Shown here in pieces: positions 1 through 9,190 of a DNA stretch of 33,655 nt. A model generated the notes under the pieces. It was given only the letters and a program-made list of their open reading frames with translations, was not told the origin of the DNA and did no database searches. Position 1 is the stretch's first letter, and the number at the start of each line of letters is the position of its first letter. Source of the DNA: a virus; the IMG/VR virus record IMGVR_UViG_3300034418_007197, positions 1 to 33,655 of that record; one strand, 5' to 3'. Both the position numbers and the translations under genes were made by a program.

Positions 1-396
1 TGAGAAAGCCCTTAAAAAAGGATTATCTCAAGCGCGTAAAACACTAAGAAACCAGATCAAGCGCGACCTTGACGCGGGTATACCTGCGGATAACTGGTTA
101 TTAATGAGCCGTGACGAGCTTATTAATTATATTTTAAATGGTGGTATGGGTGAAGTCGTTGACGGCTTTCTTGATACTACGAATACGGTTTATGATCTCA
201 CTCTAAAGCAATTATCTTTAGAGGGATTAGACCTTGACCCGGCGACATTAGCGCTCGATCGCGAGCGTTTAAACGCTCAACTTGTCGGCGCTGTCTTTGA
301 TGATGTTATACTGCCCGATCTTTCGCAACGTATACGCTCAACATTGACGGCGATTGATGCGGATGTCTCTATCAGTCAAACCGCTGATTTATTATT
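1..396 (+). repeat. Terminal redundancy, left copy
   Basis: These bases recur at 33260-33655 with 15 substitutions by my alignment (about 96% identity, no gaps). Fourteen are silent in the minor head protein frame; one codon changes (ACT to GCC, Thr to Ala). The neighbouring gene order is consistent with joining the ends into a circle of about 33,259 bp. Confidence 0.9.
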
Positions 397-754
397 TCAA
401 AGATTCCAAGCGGCAGAGGGCCGAGCACTGACAGAAGCGCGAACCGCTGTTTCACAGTGGGGTAGATCATTGACAGCGCAAGCCGCCGATGAAGCCGGGC
501 TTGATCACTTCTTGTATATTGGTCCTCGCGATGGAATAACGCGCGGCTTCTGTGAGGAGTTGGTTGATTTAGTCGTAACATCAAAGCAGATGAGAAAACT
601 AAACAACGGCCAAGGCTTAAGCGTGAAGACGAGCGGCGGCGGTTATAACTGCCGGCATTCATGGGCGCCGGTCAGTGAGTCATTCATTGAAATTGCAGAC
701 TTAGAACTTGCGAAAGATTCAGATATTAACGCGGCAAATAAGGCGGCCAAATGA
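2..754 (+). CDS. Minor head protein, Mu gpF / SPP1 gp7-like (5' end outside window)
   Basis: The reading frame is open from base 2. The homologous copy at the other end of the window shows the true start about 160 bases upstream (ATG at 33099), so the ATG at 104 is internal. The full protein would be about 304 residues. The C-terminal part holds the pattern of the gpF/gp7 minor head family: a 'GPRDGITRGFCEEL' segment, then 'GGGYNCRHSWAPVS', with conserved Cys, Asn, Cys, Arg and His. Known members associate with the portal and the inside of the head during assembly. It follows the capsid gene in the circular order and overlaps the connector gene by ATGA. Family assignment is fairly sure; the exact role is inferred. 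Confidence 0.82.
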   Translation, partial: EKALKKGLSQARKTLRNQIKRDLDAGIPADNWLLMSRDELINYILNGGMGEVVDGFLDTTNTVYDLTLKQLSLEGLDLDPATLALDRERLNAQLVGAVFDDVILPDLSQRIRSTLTAIDADVSISQTADLLFQRFQAAEGRALTEARTAVSQWGRSLTAQAADEAGLDHFLYIGPRDGITRGFCEELVDLVVTSKQMRKLNNGQGLSVKTSGGGYNCRHSWAPVSESFIEIADLELAKDSDINAANKAAK

Positions 755-1689
755 GAAAAGCAATCACAAACCTTGATTATCTTTTTCAGTGGTACGCGCC
801 CGCGCCTATCTCTGGAACACCAACGATACTGATTAACGGCGTTACAAGTTCACTCAGTCAGAATAGAGCGGCGGTGAGCGTAACAGCAATCGCGGCTGAT
901 CGACGGACATTGACGTTATCAACGAGCGCCGCAAGTCTTGAGCAAGATCAAGAGCGCGCTTTTTTAAAGACCGATGGCGACGGAATTATAAGCGTTCTAG
1001 TTTCTCGGATAGTGGGAACAACTGCAATACTTGCGGAACCATTACCTAGAGAGATTGACCTTTCAACGGCGTCAAGTCTTGAGTTTGCTTTATGGTCGAT
1101 TACACTCACTAGCTCAGTTACTGGTACAAGCAAAAGCTACCCCTATATTGTGAACTATACCGCTGACCTTGGCGCGGAAACGATTCTTAGAAGTGAAAAG
1201 GGATTACTTAAAGTTACCCCTCGAATCTTCACAACTGGACTTGATCACGATCAATTGACCGCGACCTTTCCACAATTGGCCGACATGATCCCAAGGCGAC
1301 AGAGTGACCTTGACCCACAGATCAAAGCCGCGCTCGACGAAGTCGTTTTAATCGTGCGTGATCATGTGATCCCTTCAAATTGCACAGAGGATGAGGTGTG
1401 GAATCCTGAGCAGTTCTTACAAGCTCATTCTTACTATGCGGCGGCGCGTGTCTATGAACTTAATAATCAGTTCGATCAAGCCAGTGATTTAAGAACACGC
1501 GGTGAAGATCTTTTATTGTTGGGCCTTCGTAGCGTTGCTTTAGACTTGGACGGCGACGGCGTACTTGATGAGGGTGAGGAGAACCTGAGAGAAGCCGGCG
1601 GGCGTTCAACTGATGTCAGGGGGTCGAACCCAATCACTAAAAGCGCTTACGATTTAACCTTCGTTCCTAGCCGCGCGATGAGGCATTAA
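751..1689 (+). CDS. Head-tail connector-like protein with an EF-hand-type loop
   Basis: 312 residues; start ATG overlaps the upstream stop (ATGA). The N-terminal half looks beta-rich. Residues about 165-260 look like the helical bundle of head-completion/adaptor proteins, with alternating acidic and hydrophobic helices including 'QFLQAHSYYAAARVYEL'. Residues 265-276 read DLDGDGVLDEGE, a complete EF-hand calcium loop (D at positions 1, 3, 5 and 9, E at 12). A shorter DGDG lies near residue 75. Its position between the minor head and neck genes supports a connector at the portal vertex. The function is inferred from context and helix pattern; I recognise no exact family. Confidence 0.6.
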   Translation: MRKAITNLDYLFQWYAPAPISGTPTILINGVTSSLSQNRAAVSVTAIAADRRTLTLSTSAASLEQDQERAFLKTDGDGIISVLVSRIVGTTAILAEPLPREIDLSTASSLEFALWSITLTSSVTGTSKSYPYIVNYTADLGAETILRSEKGLLKVTPRIFTTGLDHDQLTATFPQLADMIPRRQSDLDPQIKAALDEVVLIVRDHVIPSNCTEDEVWNPEQFLQAHSYYAAARVYELNNQFDQASDLRTRGEDLLLLGLRSVALDLDGDGVLDEGEENLREAGGRSTDVRGSNPITKSAYDLTFVPSRAMRH

Positions 1690-1691
1690 AG

Positions 1692-2222
1692 ATGCCTAAT
1701 CGAGTTAAGTTCAATCTACCCTCAAACCTTTGGACCGAGCGCGACACAAAGCGGCTCGCCCTTAATACTTTGGCGAGTATCAAACGGCGCACGATGCAGG
1801 GGAAAGACGCAGACGGTAAGCCTTTTACAGAGTATTCAACAAAGCCGCTTTATGTTTCGTTTAAAGGCGCAAGATTGAAGCCTAAAGGCTATACTCGCAA
1901 AAGTCGCACTGGTAAAAGCGCATATTATGAGGGCGGCTACAAGCAATATAAAGACAAGTCAAGAAAGCGATCAAAGCGACCGGCTGAAGAGATGACAAGC
2001 GACGTTGATTTAGTTTTAAGCGGCGCGCTTATGGCTAACTTCATACCGTTAAAAGTAACGAAGACCTCTTTCATTCTTGGCCTTGGCTCGCCTGTTCAAA
2101 GTTACGGCTATCATGTAAACGCAAAGCGTCGATTCATCGGTTTAAGTCAACCCGAGGTCGAGCAAATGACTGAAGTCATTTCAAAAGAGATCGCGCAAAA
2201 ACTAAAAAAGGGTAAGCGATGA
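1692..2222 (+). CDS. Neck / virion morphogenesis protein (P2 gpS, Mu gpG-like)
   Basis: 176 residues, strongly basic. The start is two bases after the previous stop. The N-terminal segment has the 'IKRRT..GKDADGKPFTEYS' pattern common in phage virion-morphogenesis proteins. The C-terminal half has 'DLVLSGALMANF' and 'FIGLSQPEVEQM', again typical of that family (substrate-like linker followed by 'GLS..E'). Known members complete the tail or join it to the head. A Lys/Arg-rich insertion of about 50 residues sits in the middle. It overlaps the next gene by ATGA. Confidence 0.65.
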   Translation: MPNRVKFNLPSNLWTERDTKRLALNTLASIKRRTMQGKDADGKPFTEYSTKPLYVSFKGARLKPKGYTRKSRTGKSAYYEGGYKQYKDKSRKRSKRPAEEMTSDVDLVLSGALMANFIPLKVTKTSFILGLGSPVQSYGYHVNAKRRFIGLSQPEVEQMTEVISKEIAQKLKKGKR

Positions 2223-2686
2223 GCCAAGGTATATTTGCATCGCTTGAACAGCTTACAAGCATGATTCAAAGCTTGACGCCAAAGACAGATACGCATCATG
2301 GATTTGTAAACCATGATCCGGCTTCGGGCTTGGTTCCTCCTTTGGAGATGCGCCCGCACTCAACACGCTATTTTGACTATGAACTTGAGACGCTCGCAGA
2401 GGATGACGGACAAGCGGGGCTGAGTGGTCGTAAACGGTGCAGTGTGAATCTTCGTGTGCGTTACGACATACCGCAAGAGCGCGGATTCTTACAAAGACTC
2501 ATCAATGAAGACGCGGCCTTGCTCATAGATAAATTAAAAGGGCCGTATTATAACCTTGTTACTAGTGGTATTGTTTCATTAATACCCGGACAACCTAGAA
2601 TTGAAGGCATACCAGACGAAGCCGGCGCGGTTGTCGCGCTGTTCTTAATACTGCCTTTTGACTTGCTTTACTTGGAGGTGGCTTGA
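2219..2686 (+). CDS. Tail terminator-like protein
   Basis: 155 residues; start overlaps the previous stop (ATGA). It has a mixed alpha/beta pattern with an N-terminal helix and a C-terminal hydrophobic strand pair ('VVALFLILPFDLLYLE'). It sits exactly where lambda-type phages encode the tail terminator (gpU position), between the neck protein and the tail tube. Terminators cap the tail tube at the head-proximal end and set its final length. No diagnostic motif is visible, so the assignment rests on size and synteny. Confidence 0.5.
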   Translation: MSQGIFASLEQLTSMIQSLTPKTDTHHGFVNHDPASGLVPPLEMRPHSTRYFDYELETLAEDDGQAGLSGRKRCSVNLRVRYDIPQERGFLQRLINEDAALLIDKLKGPYYNLVTSGIVSLIPGQPRIEGIPDEAGAVVALFLILPFDLLYLEVA

Positions 2687-3975
2687 TGGCTGTTACTCAT
2701 AGATCAATCGGTGTTGTTGTCGAGTCGTCCTTTGGATCACTTGACTCTACCACTGGATTACCCGACCAAACTTTAAGCTATACATCGATGCCGGTTGAGC
2801 GTGACCCGGTCGTAATTTATGGCGATGTAATCGCGAGCGAGCGAAGCGACACCAGAGACGGCCCCTACGGCATGCCGCCGGAACCTGACACAGTATGGTC
2901 GAGCGGTTCAAGAGTTCAGCGCCGCACCGGTTCAGTCGAATTAAGACTTGACCTTACAACCGTTGGCGCGGGCGTAAATGATTATGATTCAAACTATCTA
3001 GGCCAACTTCTCGGCGGTGGTTTCTTAACTGCAAAGCATAGCGTAACGACTGACACAGCGAGCGCGGCAAGTGATGCGAATACATTCACACCAACAACTA
3101 CAAGTACTAATTACGCGATTGGTAACTTAGTAGGCGTTGACTACCAAGGGCGCGCAGAATATAGCGCGGTGACAGATAACGACGTTACAGGTGATATTAC
3201 TATTTCGCCCGCTGTAAGTGCTACCGCCGCACTAAGTAGCGCGACTGTAAGAATGCTTCAGACTTGGTACCCTTCAAGAACAGGAACAACGACACATTCA
3301 TTAAGTTTTAGGGTTGACGGCGTCAATTTTAGAACCTTTGTCTTTGGTGCTGTCCTCGAATCAATCTCCATCAGCTTAGATAATGGGCGGCTTATGGCTG
3401 ATCTAGTTTATCAAGCGGCTTGTATTCAAGATGATCACTCAAGTTTTTCAGGCCCAATTGAGCCACTATATAACAGCGGGGCGCCGGCATTCTTCCGGGG
3501 CGCTTATGTTGTCGTCTCTTCAACCGCGCCAACAAGTACGACTGACGCGAGCACAGGTGACACACTAGCGCGAACCGCTTTAGATTGTGAATCATTCACG
3601 TTTACCGTTACGAACACCTTGACACCAAAGGGTAGAAGCAACTCAATTCTTGCTATGTCTGGAATGGATGTTTCTGACGTAGCTGTAGAATGTAGTTTAA
3701 CTCTCTCAACTGTTACAACTGCGCTCGATAGCGACTATTTCAACCGACAGTTAAGACAAGTATTGATCGGGACTGGCCCAGTGGGTAACGGTCTAGGTTG
3801 CGCTTTGATGATCCCTGCCGGCTACCTCACAACTGACCCGAGTAAATATGATGTATCTGGTAATGACATAGTCAGACAGACTTTAAATTACGCACAAAGC
3901 CGCTTTGGTGGCGATGTTGTCAGCACCGGCGCGGGTAACTCACCGGTAAGAATTGGTCTTACAGTAGGTTCTTAA
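2686..3975 (+). CDS. Major tail tube protein (probable)
   Basis: 429 residues from ATG 2686, preceded by GGAGGT at 2674-2679; the previous stop overlaps as TGATG. The sequence is rich in Ser, Thr and Gly with many predicted beta strands, and has 'SLSFRVDGVNFRTFVFGAVLES' in the middle. This fits tube proteins that stack as hexamer rings. It is large for a tube protein (often 150-250 residues), so it probably carries an extra surface domain, for example the Thr/Ser-rich part near residues 120-190. It lies directly before the chaperone and tape-measure genes, which supports the call. Confidence 0.65.
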   Translation: MAVTHRSIGVVVESSFGSLDSTTGLPDQTLSYTSMPVERDPVVIYGDVIASERSDTRDGPYGMPPEPDTVWSSGSRVQRRTGSVELRLDLTTVGAGVNDYDSNYLGQLLGGGFLTAKHSVTTDTASAASDANTFTPTTTSTNYAIGNLVGVDYQGRAEYSAVTDNDVTGDITISPAVSATAALSSATVRMLQTWYPSRTGTTTHSLSFRVDGVNFRTFVFGAVLESISISLDNGRLMADLVYQAACIQDDHSSFSGPIEPLYNSGAPAFFRGAYVVVSSTAPTSTTDASTGDTLARTALDCESFTFTVTNTLTPKGRSNSILAMSGMDVSDVAVECSLTLSTVTTALDSDYFNRQLRQVLIGTGPVGNGLGCALMIPAGYLTTDPSKYDVSGNDIVRQTLNYAQSRFGGDVVSTGAGNSPVRIGLTVGS

Positions 3976-3976
3976 T

Positions 3977-4486
3977 ATGGCTCTTCACTTCTTCACAAGT
4001 TCAGAATCAACGCTTGATGTCGTTGTCACATGTGACCCCGCGATTAATGCGAGCGATGAAGCGAAAAACGAATATCTTAAAACCGGAGATAGAGCGCTTT
4101 TGGGAGATCATGCAGGCGCGACGATATTCACGATTAAAGCGCTTGGACCTTCTGAGCGTGAAGAGGCGGAAGTTAAAGCGGGCGCTTACACTCGGTCAGA
4201 GCTTGGCCGCCTTCTATGGTCACAACAGCCAAGTGAGACAGAAGAGCGGGCGCGGTGGCATCATGCACTTGAAGAAGACGAGCGCGCCGCCTTGGCTCAT
4301 TATCGGAATTATTTGGATAATGTATATTTGGAGATGGTCAATGCGTCTCTTCAGACAATTGACGGTCAACCCGCTTCAATCGATCAAGTCCAAATGATTC
4401 AACCCGATGACGCGCGGATTGTTACTATCTCAGAATTAGTACTACACATAAGACGAATCTCCCTTCTGGGTGACTCGGGAAAATAG
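3977..4486 (+). CDS. Tail assembly chaperone, short form (gpG-like)
   Basis: 169 residues ending 'LLGDSGK' at TAG 4484-4486. It is acidic and mostly helical, with little motif content, as is usual for tail chaperones. It lies between the tail tube and tape-measure genes. The last two codons are GGA AAA within the heptamer GGGAAAA, and a -1 slip there continues into the next open frame. Lambda gpG and gpGT are made the same way. These chaperones coat the tape measure and recruit tube subunits; they are normally absent from the finished tail. Confidence 0.75.
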   Translation: MALHFFTSSESTLDVVVTCDPAINASDEAKNEYLKTGDRALLGDHAGATIFTIKALGPSEREEAEVKAGAYTRSELGRLLWSQQPSETEERARWHHALEEDERAALAHYRNYLDNVYLEMVNASLQTIDGQPASIDQVQMIQPDDARIVTISELVLHIRRISLLGDSGK

Positions 4487-4528
4487 CGCTCGCGGGGTCA
4501 ATCTGGCTCGCCTCTTCAGGATCCCGCG
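4477..4528 (+). promoter_or_regulatory. Programmed -1 ribosomal frameshift signal
   Basis: The slippery heptamer GGGAAAA occupies 4477-4483 in the frame G GGA AAA, immediately before the TAG stop at 4484. Seven bases downstream, 4491-4498 (CGCGGGGT) can pair with 4521-4528 (ATCCCGCG), an 8-bp stem with one G-U pair and a 22-base loop. A competing stem pairs GCTCGC 4488-4493 with GCGAGC 4538-4543. Heptamer, spacer and stem match the requirements of -1 frameshifting, and the resulting frame is open to 4896. Confidence 0.85.
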
Positions 4529-4896
4529 CTTGGAATTGCGAGCAGTGTATGAGAAAGCCACAATTAAGAAGATTACGCGGAAATTGTGGCGGCTCATTCC
4601 GTGCGGGTTTAGCTCAATCACAGGTTGATGAGGTTGGGCGATATGTACCCGGTTATCGAGTCGCGCCCGATTGTGGAGAGGCTTTTAGTGAAGCTAAAAT
4701 AAGATCTTGCCCAGTCGCTGACGCAAACCGTGCCGCGTCAATAATCAACGCTTATTCACGACATAGAAACGGACTCGCAACGATTCGCGACACTTTCCCC
4801 GCGCCGTCTTGCGCTGTAATAGAAGCCGTTGACGTGTTACACAATACTACTGAAGAAATGCTTTTAAGAGTAAGAGAGAGTGCGCAAAATGGCTGA
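4483..4896 (+). CDS. Tail assembly chaperone, -1 frameshift extension (GT-like)
   Basis: This frame is open from 4474 and becomes joined to the upstream gene by a -1 slip at 4477-4483. The fusion would be 306 residues: 169 from the short form plus 137 from here. The ATG at 4549 lies inside the frame with no good ribosome binding site, so independent translation is unlikely. The segment carries several cysteines ('WNCEQC', 'NCGGS', 'DCGEAF', 'RSCPV'), a possible metal-binding set. It overlaps the tape-measure start. In lambda the T part binds tail tube protein. Confidence 0.75.
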   Translation: MALAGSIWLASSGSRAWNCEQCMRKPQLRRLRGNCGGSFRAGLAQSQVDEVGRYVPGYRVAPDCGEAFSEAKIRSCPVADANRAASIINAYSRHRNGLATIRDTFPAPSCAVIEAVDVLHNTTEEMLLRVRESAQNG

Positions 4897-6889
4897 GAAT
4901 CAAATAGAGATTGAGGTTGTACTTGAAGGTACTCAGAAAGTCACCAAGGAATTAAAAGGAGTTGGTAACGCCGGAAAGTCAGTAGCTGAGGCGATGCGAA
5001 CAACTAACGAGCATCTAGGCGAATCGTTTACAAGCTTGACTGATGGTGTGGACACTGTAGTTGAATCAATCGGCGGCTTGCGGTCTGGCTTTGCCGCTGT
5101 CAGCACTAGCGGGGTAGCGGGCATTACTTCTTTGTTGGGGCCTGTGGCGCTGTTAACAACTGGTATAGTCGCACTCTATCAAGCTTTCCAACAGTTCAGC
5201 GGAGCACAGGAAGACGCGGAACGAAGAACGCAAGCGATGGCGGCGGCGGCTTCTGATTTAGAAAGCAAACTTGAAGCATTAGCGGAGAAAGGCGTTGCTC
5301 CGAGCACTGAACAATTAAGAGAGTTCACGAAAGCGAATCTTAATGCACAGATACAAAAAGAACTTTTACAGGTACAACTAGAGAAATCTTCTAAAATATT
5401 TGAAGACTTCACAGAGACAACCGAGAGAGCAGAGAGAGCACAAAAGGCATATGATGAAGCTCTTAAGAGAGGGAATTTAAGCAATCAAGAGCTTTTAGAT
5501 TTAGGCGGTGAACTTGGAAACGCTCGCAGAGCAGAAGCCCAAGCAAATGCAGAACTTGAGAAACTTTTAAACAAGACGACAACGGCGCAATTAAAAGTAA
5601 ATGAAGCGCTTAAAAAGACTGAAGAGAGTTATAAGGAACTCGAAGAGACATCAGTTGAATCTCTTCAAACCAAAGCAAAAGAAGAGATCGCACGTCTAAA
5701 AAATATTCAACTTCTCACTTTAGAGACCAAGGGAAATAATAAATATATTGAATCTCTAAAGAATGAGATTGAAGAGAAAACCAAGCTTTTAGAGTTACGC
5801 GCAAAGAGCGAAGACAAGAGCAAACTTGAAGCACTAAACAAAGAAATTAAAAATAATATCGATCTGTCCATAGAGCAAGCGGGCGCAGTAGATGAGGCGG
5901 CCCTTGTTCAGATAGCAGCGCTTGAACAGCGAATCAGATTAGAAAAAGAAGCGGATAGCAAAGAGCGCGAGCAAGCAAAGAAAAGAAGCGAACAACGAAG
6001 ACAAGCCGCCGATCGACGCCGCCAAATGGAAGAACAGCAAGCCCGGCAAGCGATCACAGAACAAGCGAGAATACAAGCGCTCGAAATACAACTAGCGAGT
6101 GATGGTTACACCGAGCGGGTACAGCTTGCAACGCTCGCTTATGAGACAGAGTTAAAACTTGCTCAAGATAACGCTCAAAAGAAAGAAGAGGCCGAATTAC
6201 GCTATCAATTAAAGGTTCAAGAGATTGGGCGCTCAAGAATAGAGCAAGACGCAAAAGACGCGGCACAAGTTGAGAAGAATCGTTTAGCGATTGAAGCGCA
6301 AGCGGCAAAAGAGAGAGACGCAAGACTCAAGAGAGAAGAAGCCGAGCGACAAAAGGCGATTGATCAAGCAAAGAAAGATTATGAAGATCTTTTAAGTTCA
6401 GTAGAGCACTATTCAAGCGGCCTCGCAAATGCGGCGGCGGGTGCTATACTTTTCGGTGATTCAGTCAGTGAAGGTGTAGCGCAAGCCCTCAACGCTTTAG
6501 CAAGTGAGGCGGCGGTAAGCGCATTAATTGAGACGGCTAAAGGAATCGCGAGCACGTTCACCAATCCCGCAGAAGCGGGTACGCACTTTGCGGCGGCGGG
6601 TCAATTCGCCTTGGCGGCGGGCGCGGCTCGAGGTGCATCTGCTCTACTCGGCGGCGGTGGTGGTGGAGGTGTGACAACCGGCGCGGCATCTTCTCCAAGT
6701 GGAGCGCCACAGACAGCAACGGCCCCGGCGCGAGCTGAGGCGATGGAGTCACAAGTTGTTTATAATATTAACTTTGGGGGCGCTGTAATATATGATTCTA
6801 AAAGAGCAGCGGAGCAAGCTTTAGCTGATCGTATAACGACAATTCAAAACCAAAGACGCCGAGGGGCGCCAATTCCGAGGAGGGCTTAA
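4889..6889 (+). CDS. Tail tape measure protein
   Basis: 666 residues from ATG 4889; a GTG three codons upstream is less likely. There is a hydrophobic stretch near residues 65-90 ('GITSLLGPVALLTTGIVALY'). Long charged coiled coil runs from about residue 100 to 500. An Ala/Gly-rich hydrophobic zone follows, ending in a run of seven glycines near residue 590. This is the typical architecture of a tape measure, which sets tail length and exits with the DNA. At about 0.15 nm per residue it implies a tail near 100 nm. It follows the frameshifted chaperone, as expected. Confidence 0.9.
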   Translation: MAENQIEIEVVLEGTQKVTKELKGVGNAGKSVAEAMRTTNEHLGESFTSLTDGVDTVVESIGGLRSGFAAVSTSGVAGITSLLGPVALLTTGIVALYQAFQQFSGAQEDAERRTQAMAAAASDLESKLEALAEKGVAPSTEQLREFTKANLNAQIQKELLQVQLEKSSKIFEDFTETTERAERAQKAYDEALKRGNLSNQELLDLGGELGNARRAEAQANAELEKLLNKTTTAQLKVNEALKKTEESYKELEETSVESLQTKAKEEIARLKNIQLLTLETKGNNKYIESLKNEIEEKTKLLELRAKSEDKSKLEALNKEIKNNIDLSIEQAGAVDEAALVQIAALEQRIRLEKEADSKEREQAKKRSEQRRQAADRRRQMEEQQARQAITEQARIQALEIQLASDGYTERVQLATLAYETELKLAQDNAQKKEEAELRYQLKVQEIGRSRIEQDAKDAAQVEKNRLAIEAQAAKERDARLKREEAERQKAIDQAKKDYEDLLSSVEHYSSGLANAAAGAILFGDSVSEGVAQALNALASEAAVSALIETAKGIASTFTNPAEAGTHFAAAGQFALAAGAARGASALLGGGGGGGVTTGAASSPSGAPQTATAPARAEAMESQVVYNINFGGAVIYDSKRAAEQALADRITTIQNQRRRGAPIPRRA

Positions 6890-6890
6890 C

Positions 6891-8099
6891 ATGCCGTTCA
6901 ATAATCCGGCTCCTGACTTCGCTTTACTTTCCTCAGTTGATGCTACTGAGTGGAGCGGTGTAGAATTGTTCGATAGATCGGGCGGCTCGCCTGTATCGTT
7001 TCCGACTTTTGCGAGCGATGCGGGCATATATGAAGACGCGATAACTCTTTTAAATGGAAGAGGTAACGCAGAGCTAAACACGCTCGAAGGCCTCTTAAAT
7101 AACGTCGCAACCTTTGGCACTTGGACAGCTACACTCGACAGCGCAAGCGATAAGATCGTCATAGGTTCAGATGTTGCTTTTACTCTTACTGTAAACGCTA
7201 CAGGGTACAATCAACTAGGCTTTGTTAATGATGCTACTACGAGCCTAACAAAGACAGCTCCCAATGATTGGGCGCGTGGTGTTCATCCTGCGTCTACTGC
7301 TTATCAGTATTCAATCAATATGACGTTTACCGATGGCGGCGCGCAGACTTTCACACTTCAAGAGAATATAGCTTTTCAAGATGTGCCTACATTGTTGAGA
7401 TTTAGAAACAACATTGGAGACGCTGACGACACCAACCCAACAGACAACATCGAAGCGCTTGACCAAGCGGCGCAAGGGTCGAACGGTTTACGGTGGTATT
7501 TAAACGATGATGGTTTTGTCGCTTGTGAGTATCTTTCTTCCTTGGGTGATATATCATGGTCATCAACTTCTTTTCGTGATCGGCTAGGGTTCAACGGAAC
7601 TGAAACACCTGTTGTTGACGGCTCATTTAGTATCATCACTGCAAAATACAGAATGCCGGGTACTTTGTTTCCTTCTCGACCTGTCCAAAGATCACACCTC
7701 AAAGTCGATCAAGTATCGCAAGCGCGGCGCCTTATTGGCGGCGGTTATGTTTCAAACTTTGTAGGCTCTTATATTACGTCAGTTGTAAACTTTGACCTTG
7801 ACGCGCGGCTTGATCAGATCGACTTGTACAGACATTTTACTAATAAGTTCATGCAGTACATATCCAGCGGTGAAAGGATCAATTATTATCAAGGTTGGGG
7901 GGATTCACGGCGAGCGTTGATTCATGCTGATGTAACAACGGCTAACACTGATCAATATACTATTCTTTACACGTCGGAGGATAACGGCGATCAAGGAAGA
8001 ATCAGAGGAAGTGTAACGCCATTAAGCACCGTTGACCTAGTCTACCCCGGCGATCTACGGCGTAAGGTTCCGGTAACGTTGGAGATCGAGCACCTATGA
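6891..8099 (+). CDS. Distal tail protein, duplicated domain
   Basis: 402 residues; GGAGG lies just before the ATG. The protein is beta-rich and appears to hold two related modules. Each has a helical 'LLN' or 'LLRFRNN' segment, a strand with Trp, and an ending in 'LGF' ('YNQLGFVND' and 'FRDRLGFNG'). That F/L-LGF ending recurs in tail-tip proteins of many phages. A conserved-looking C-terminal region follows. Its position just after the tape measure suggests a distal tail or hub-adaptor role. I recognise no named family. Confidence 0.55.
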   Translation: MPFNNPAPDFALLSSVDATEWSGVELFDRSGGSPVSFPTFASDAGIYEDAITLLNGRGNAELNTLEGLLNNVATFGTWTATLDSASDKIVIGSDVAFTLTVNATGYNQLGFVNDATTSLTKTAPNDWARGVHPASTAYQYSINMTFTDGGAQTFTLQENIAFQDVPTLLRFRNNIGDADDTNPTDNIEALDQAAQGSNGLRWYLNDDGFVACEYLSSLGDISWSSTSFRDRLGFNGTETPVVDGSFSIITAKYRMPGTLFPSRPVQRSHLKVDQVSQARRLIGGGYVSNFVGSYITSVVNFDLDARLDQIDLYRHFTNKFMQYISSGERINYYQGWGDSRRALIHADVTTANTDQYTILYTSEDNGDQGRIRGSVTPLSTVDLVYPGDLRRKVPVTLEIEHL

Positions 8100-9190
8100 G
8101 TAATACGTTTTCAATACCGCCGGATGTACCCAATATAAACACGCTCGTTGCAGGTCAAGAGATCGCTTCAATTACACTTCAGCGAGTGGGTAAATTATCG
8201 AATTATTCTCATGCTTACGGTGGAACCGGGAATTGTGTTTCACAATATTTCGATGATAACACATTGGCGAGCACGTCAACTACCTCAACGGTTGCTTGTC
8301 GTTGGGTTGTTCCGACTTTAAGCAGTAAACACAAAACTATGGATTTCGCCATTGATGCTTATGTAAGCGGTGGAAGTGGAACAATAACATTAGAGATCGA
8401 TGACGGTTCTACGACATCGAGCGTAAATATTACGGTTACTTCAACGAGTAGCAACTATTCAAGCGCAAGCTTGACGCATACCGGGACAACTGCAAACCCA
8501 ACTATAGAGCTTACTTTAAAAGTAACGGCGCCCGCTTCAAATGAGATAAGAATACAATCTTTTACTGCTTACTGGTTGCCGTTGGGCGCGCCATTGGCGG
8601 CGGGTATATCGACAACGGCGAGCGCTTCAAACGTCATCACTCCAATGGGAGTTAATCGGCTAGGCGCTAACAATGCTTTAAGCTCAAGAGCGGGCTTGAA
8701 TCTCAGAGAGAATATTACAACTCTAAGAAGAAGACCGCGCCCTATTTGGACTTGGTCCGGTATCTATAACGCTAGCTCATTAAGCGCAAACGCGGCACAA
8801 GGCCCGAAGGCTTTAGGCGTTGGAGATATTGCGACTTTTCACGTTGCGCCTTTGTATGTTGGAGCCGAGCGCGACAGCGTTACAAAAGAGATCAACATCG
8901 CGGCTTATGTTCAAGGTTTAACCGGGTCAGATACAATTGACGTTCAGTTTATGGGGCAAGTGATCTCGTTTAATTCAAACGGTTGGGAGTTTACAACGAT
9001 CACCGCAAACACTGACGCAATACGCGACTTAAGCGATACGGCACTACCTTATTATCGAATTGGGTTTGATGCCTCACCCACTAATCAAAGCGCGACGAAT
9101 TACGGCTTTATAAAAGCGTCCGTCGTTGCCGCAAGTGGAAGTACTCCCACGGTTCCCTATATCGCATCTTTCTCTGCGTGGTTATATTAA
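8096..9190 (+). CDS. Tail-associated protein, two beta-sandwich repeats
   Basis: 364 residues; ATGA overlap with the previous gene. Two Ser/Thr-rich beta modules of about 150 residues can be seen. They end with related strands ('FTAYWLPLG' near residue 160 and 'FSAWLY' at the C-terminus) and are joined by a basic linker ('TTLRRRPRPIW'). No catalytic motif is visible. The arrangement fits a structural or carbohydrate-binding tail-tip protein. Function unknown. Confidence 0.5.
   Translation: MSNTFSIPPDVPNINTLVAGQEIASITLQRVGKLSNYSHAYGGTGNCVSQYFDDNTLASTSTTSTVACRWVVPTLSSKHKTMDFAIDAYVSGGSGTITLEIDDGSTTSSVNITVTSTSSNYSSASLTHTGTTANPTIELTLKVTAPASNEIRIQSFTAYWLPLGAPLAAGISTTASASNVITPMGVNRLGANNALSSRAGLNLRENITTLRRRPRPIWTWSGIYNASSLSANAAQGPKALGVGDIATFHVAPLYVGAERDSVTKEINIAAYVQGLTGSDTIDVQFMGQVISFNSNGWEFTTITANTDAIRDLSDTALPYYRIGFDASPTNQSATNYGFIKASVVAASGSTPTVPYIASFSAWLY

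Noticed and set aside
4014-4397. 127-residue frame inside the tail chaperone
   Set aside because: Basic, low-quality product overlapping a well-supported gene; no ribosome site.
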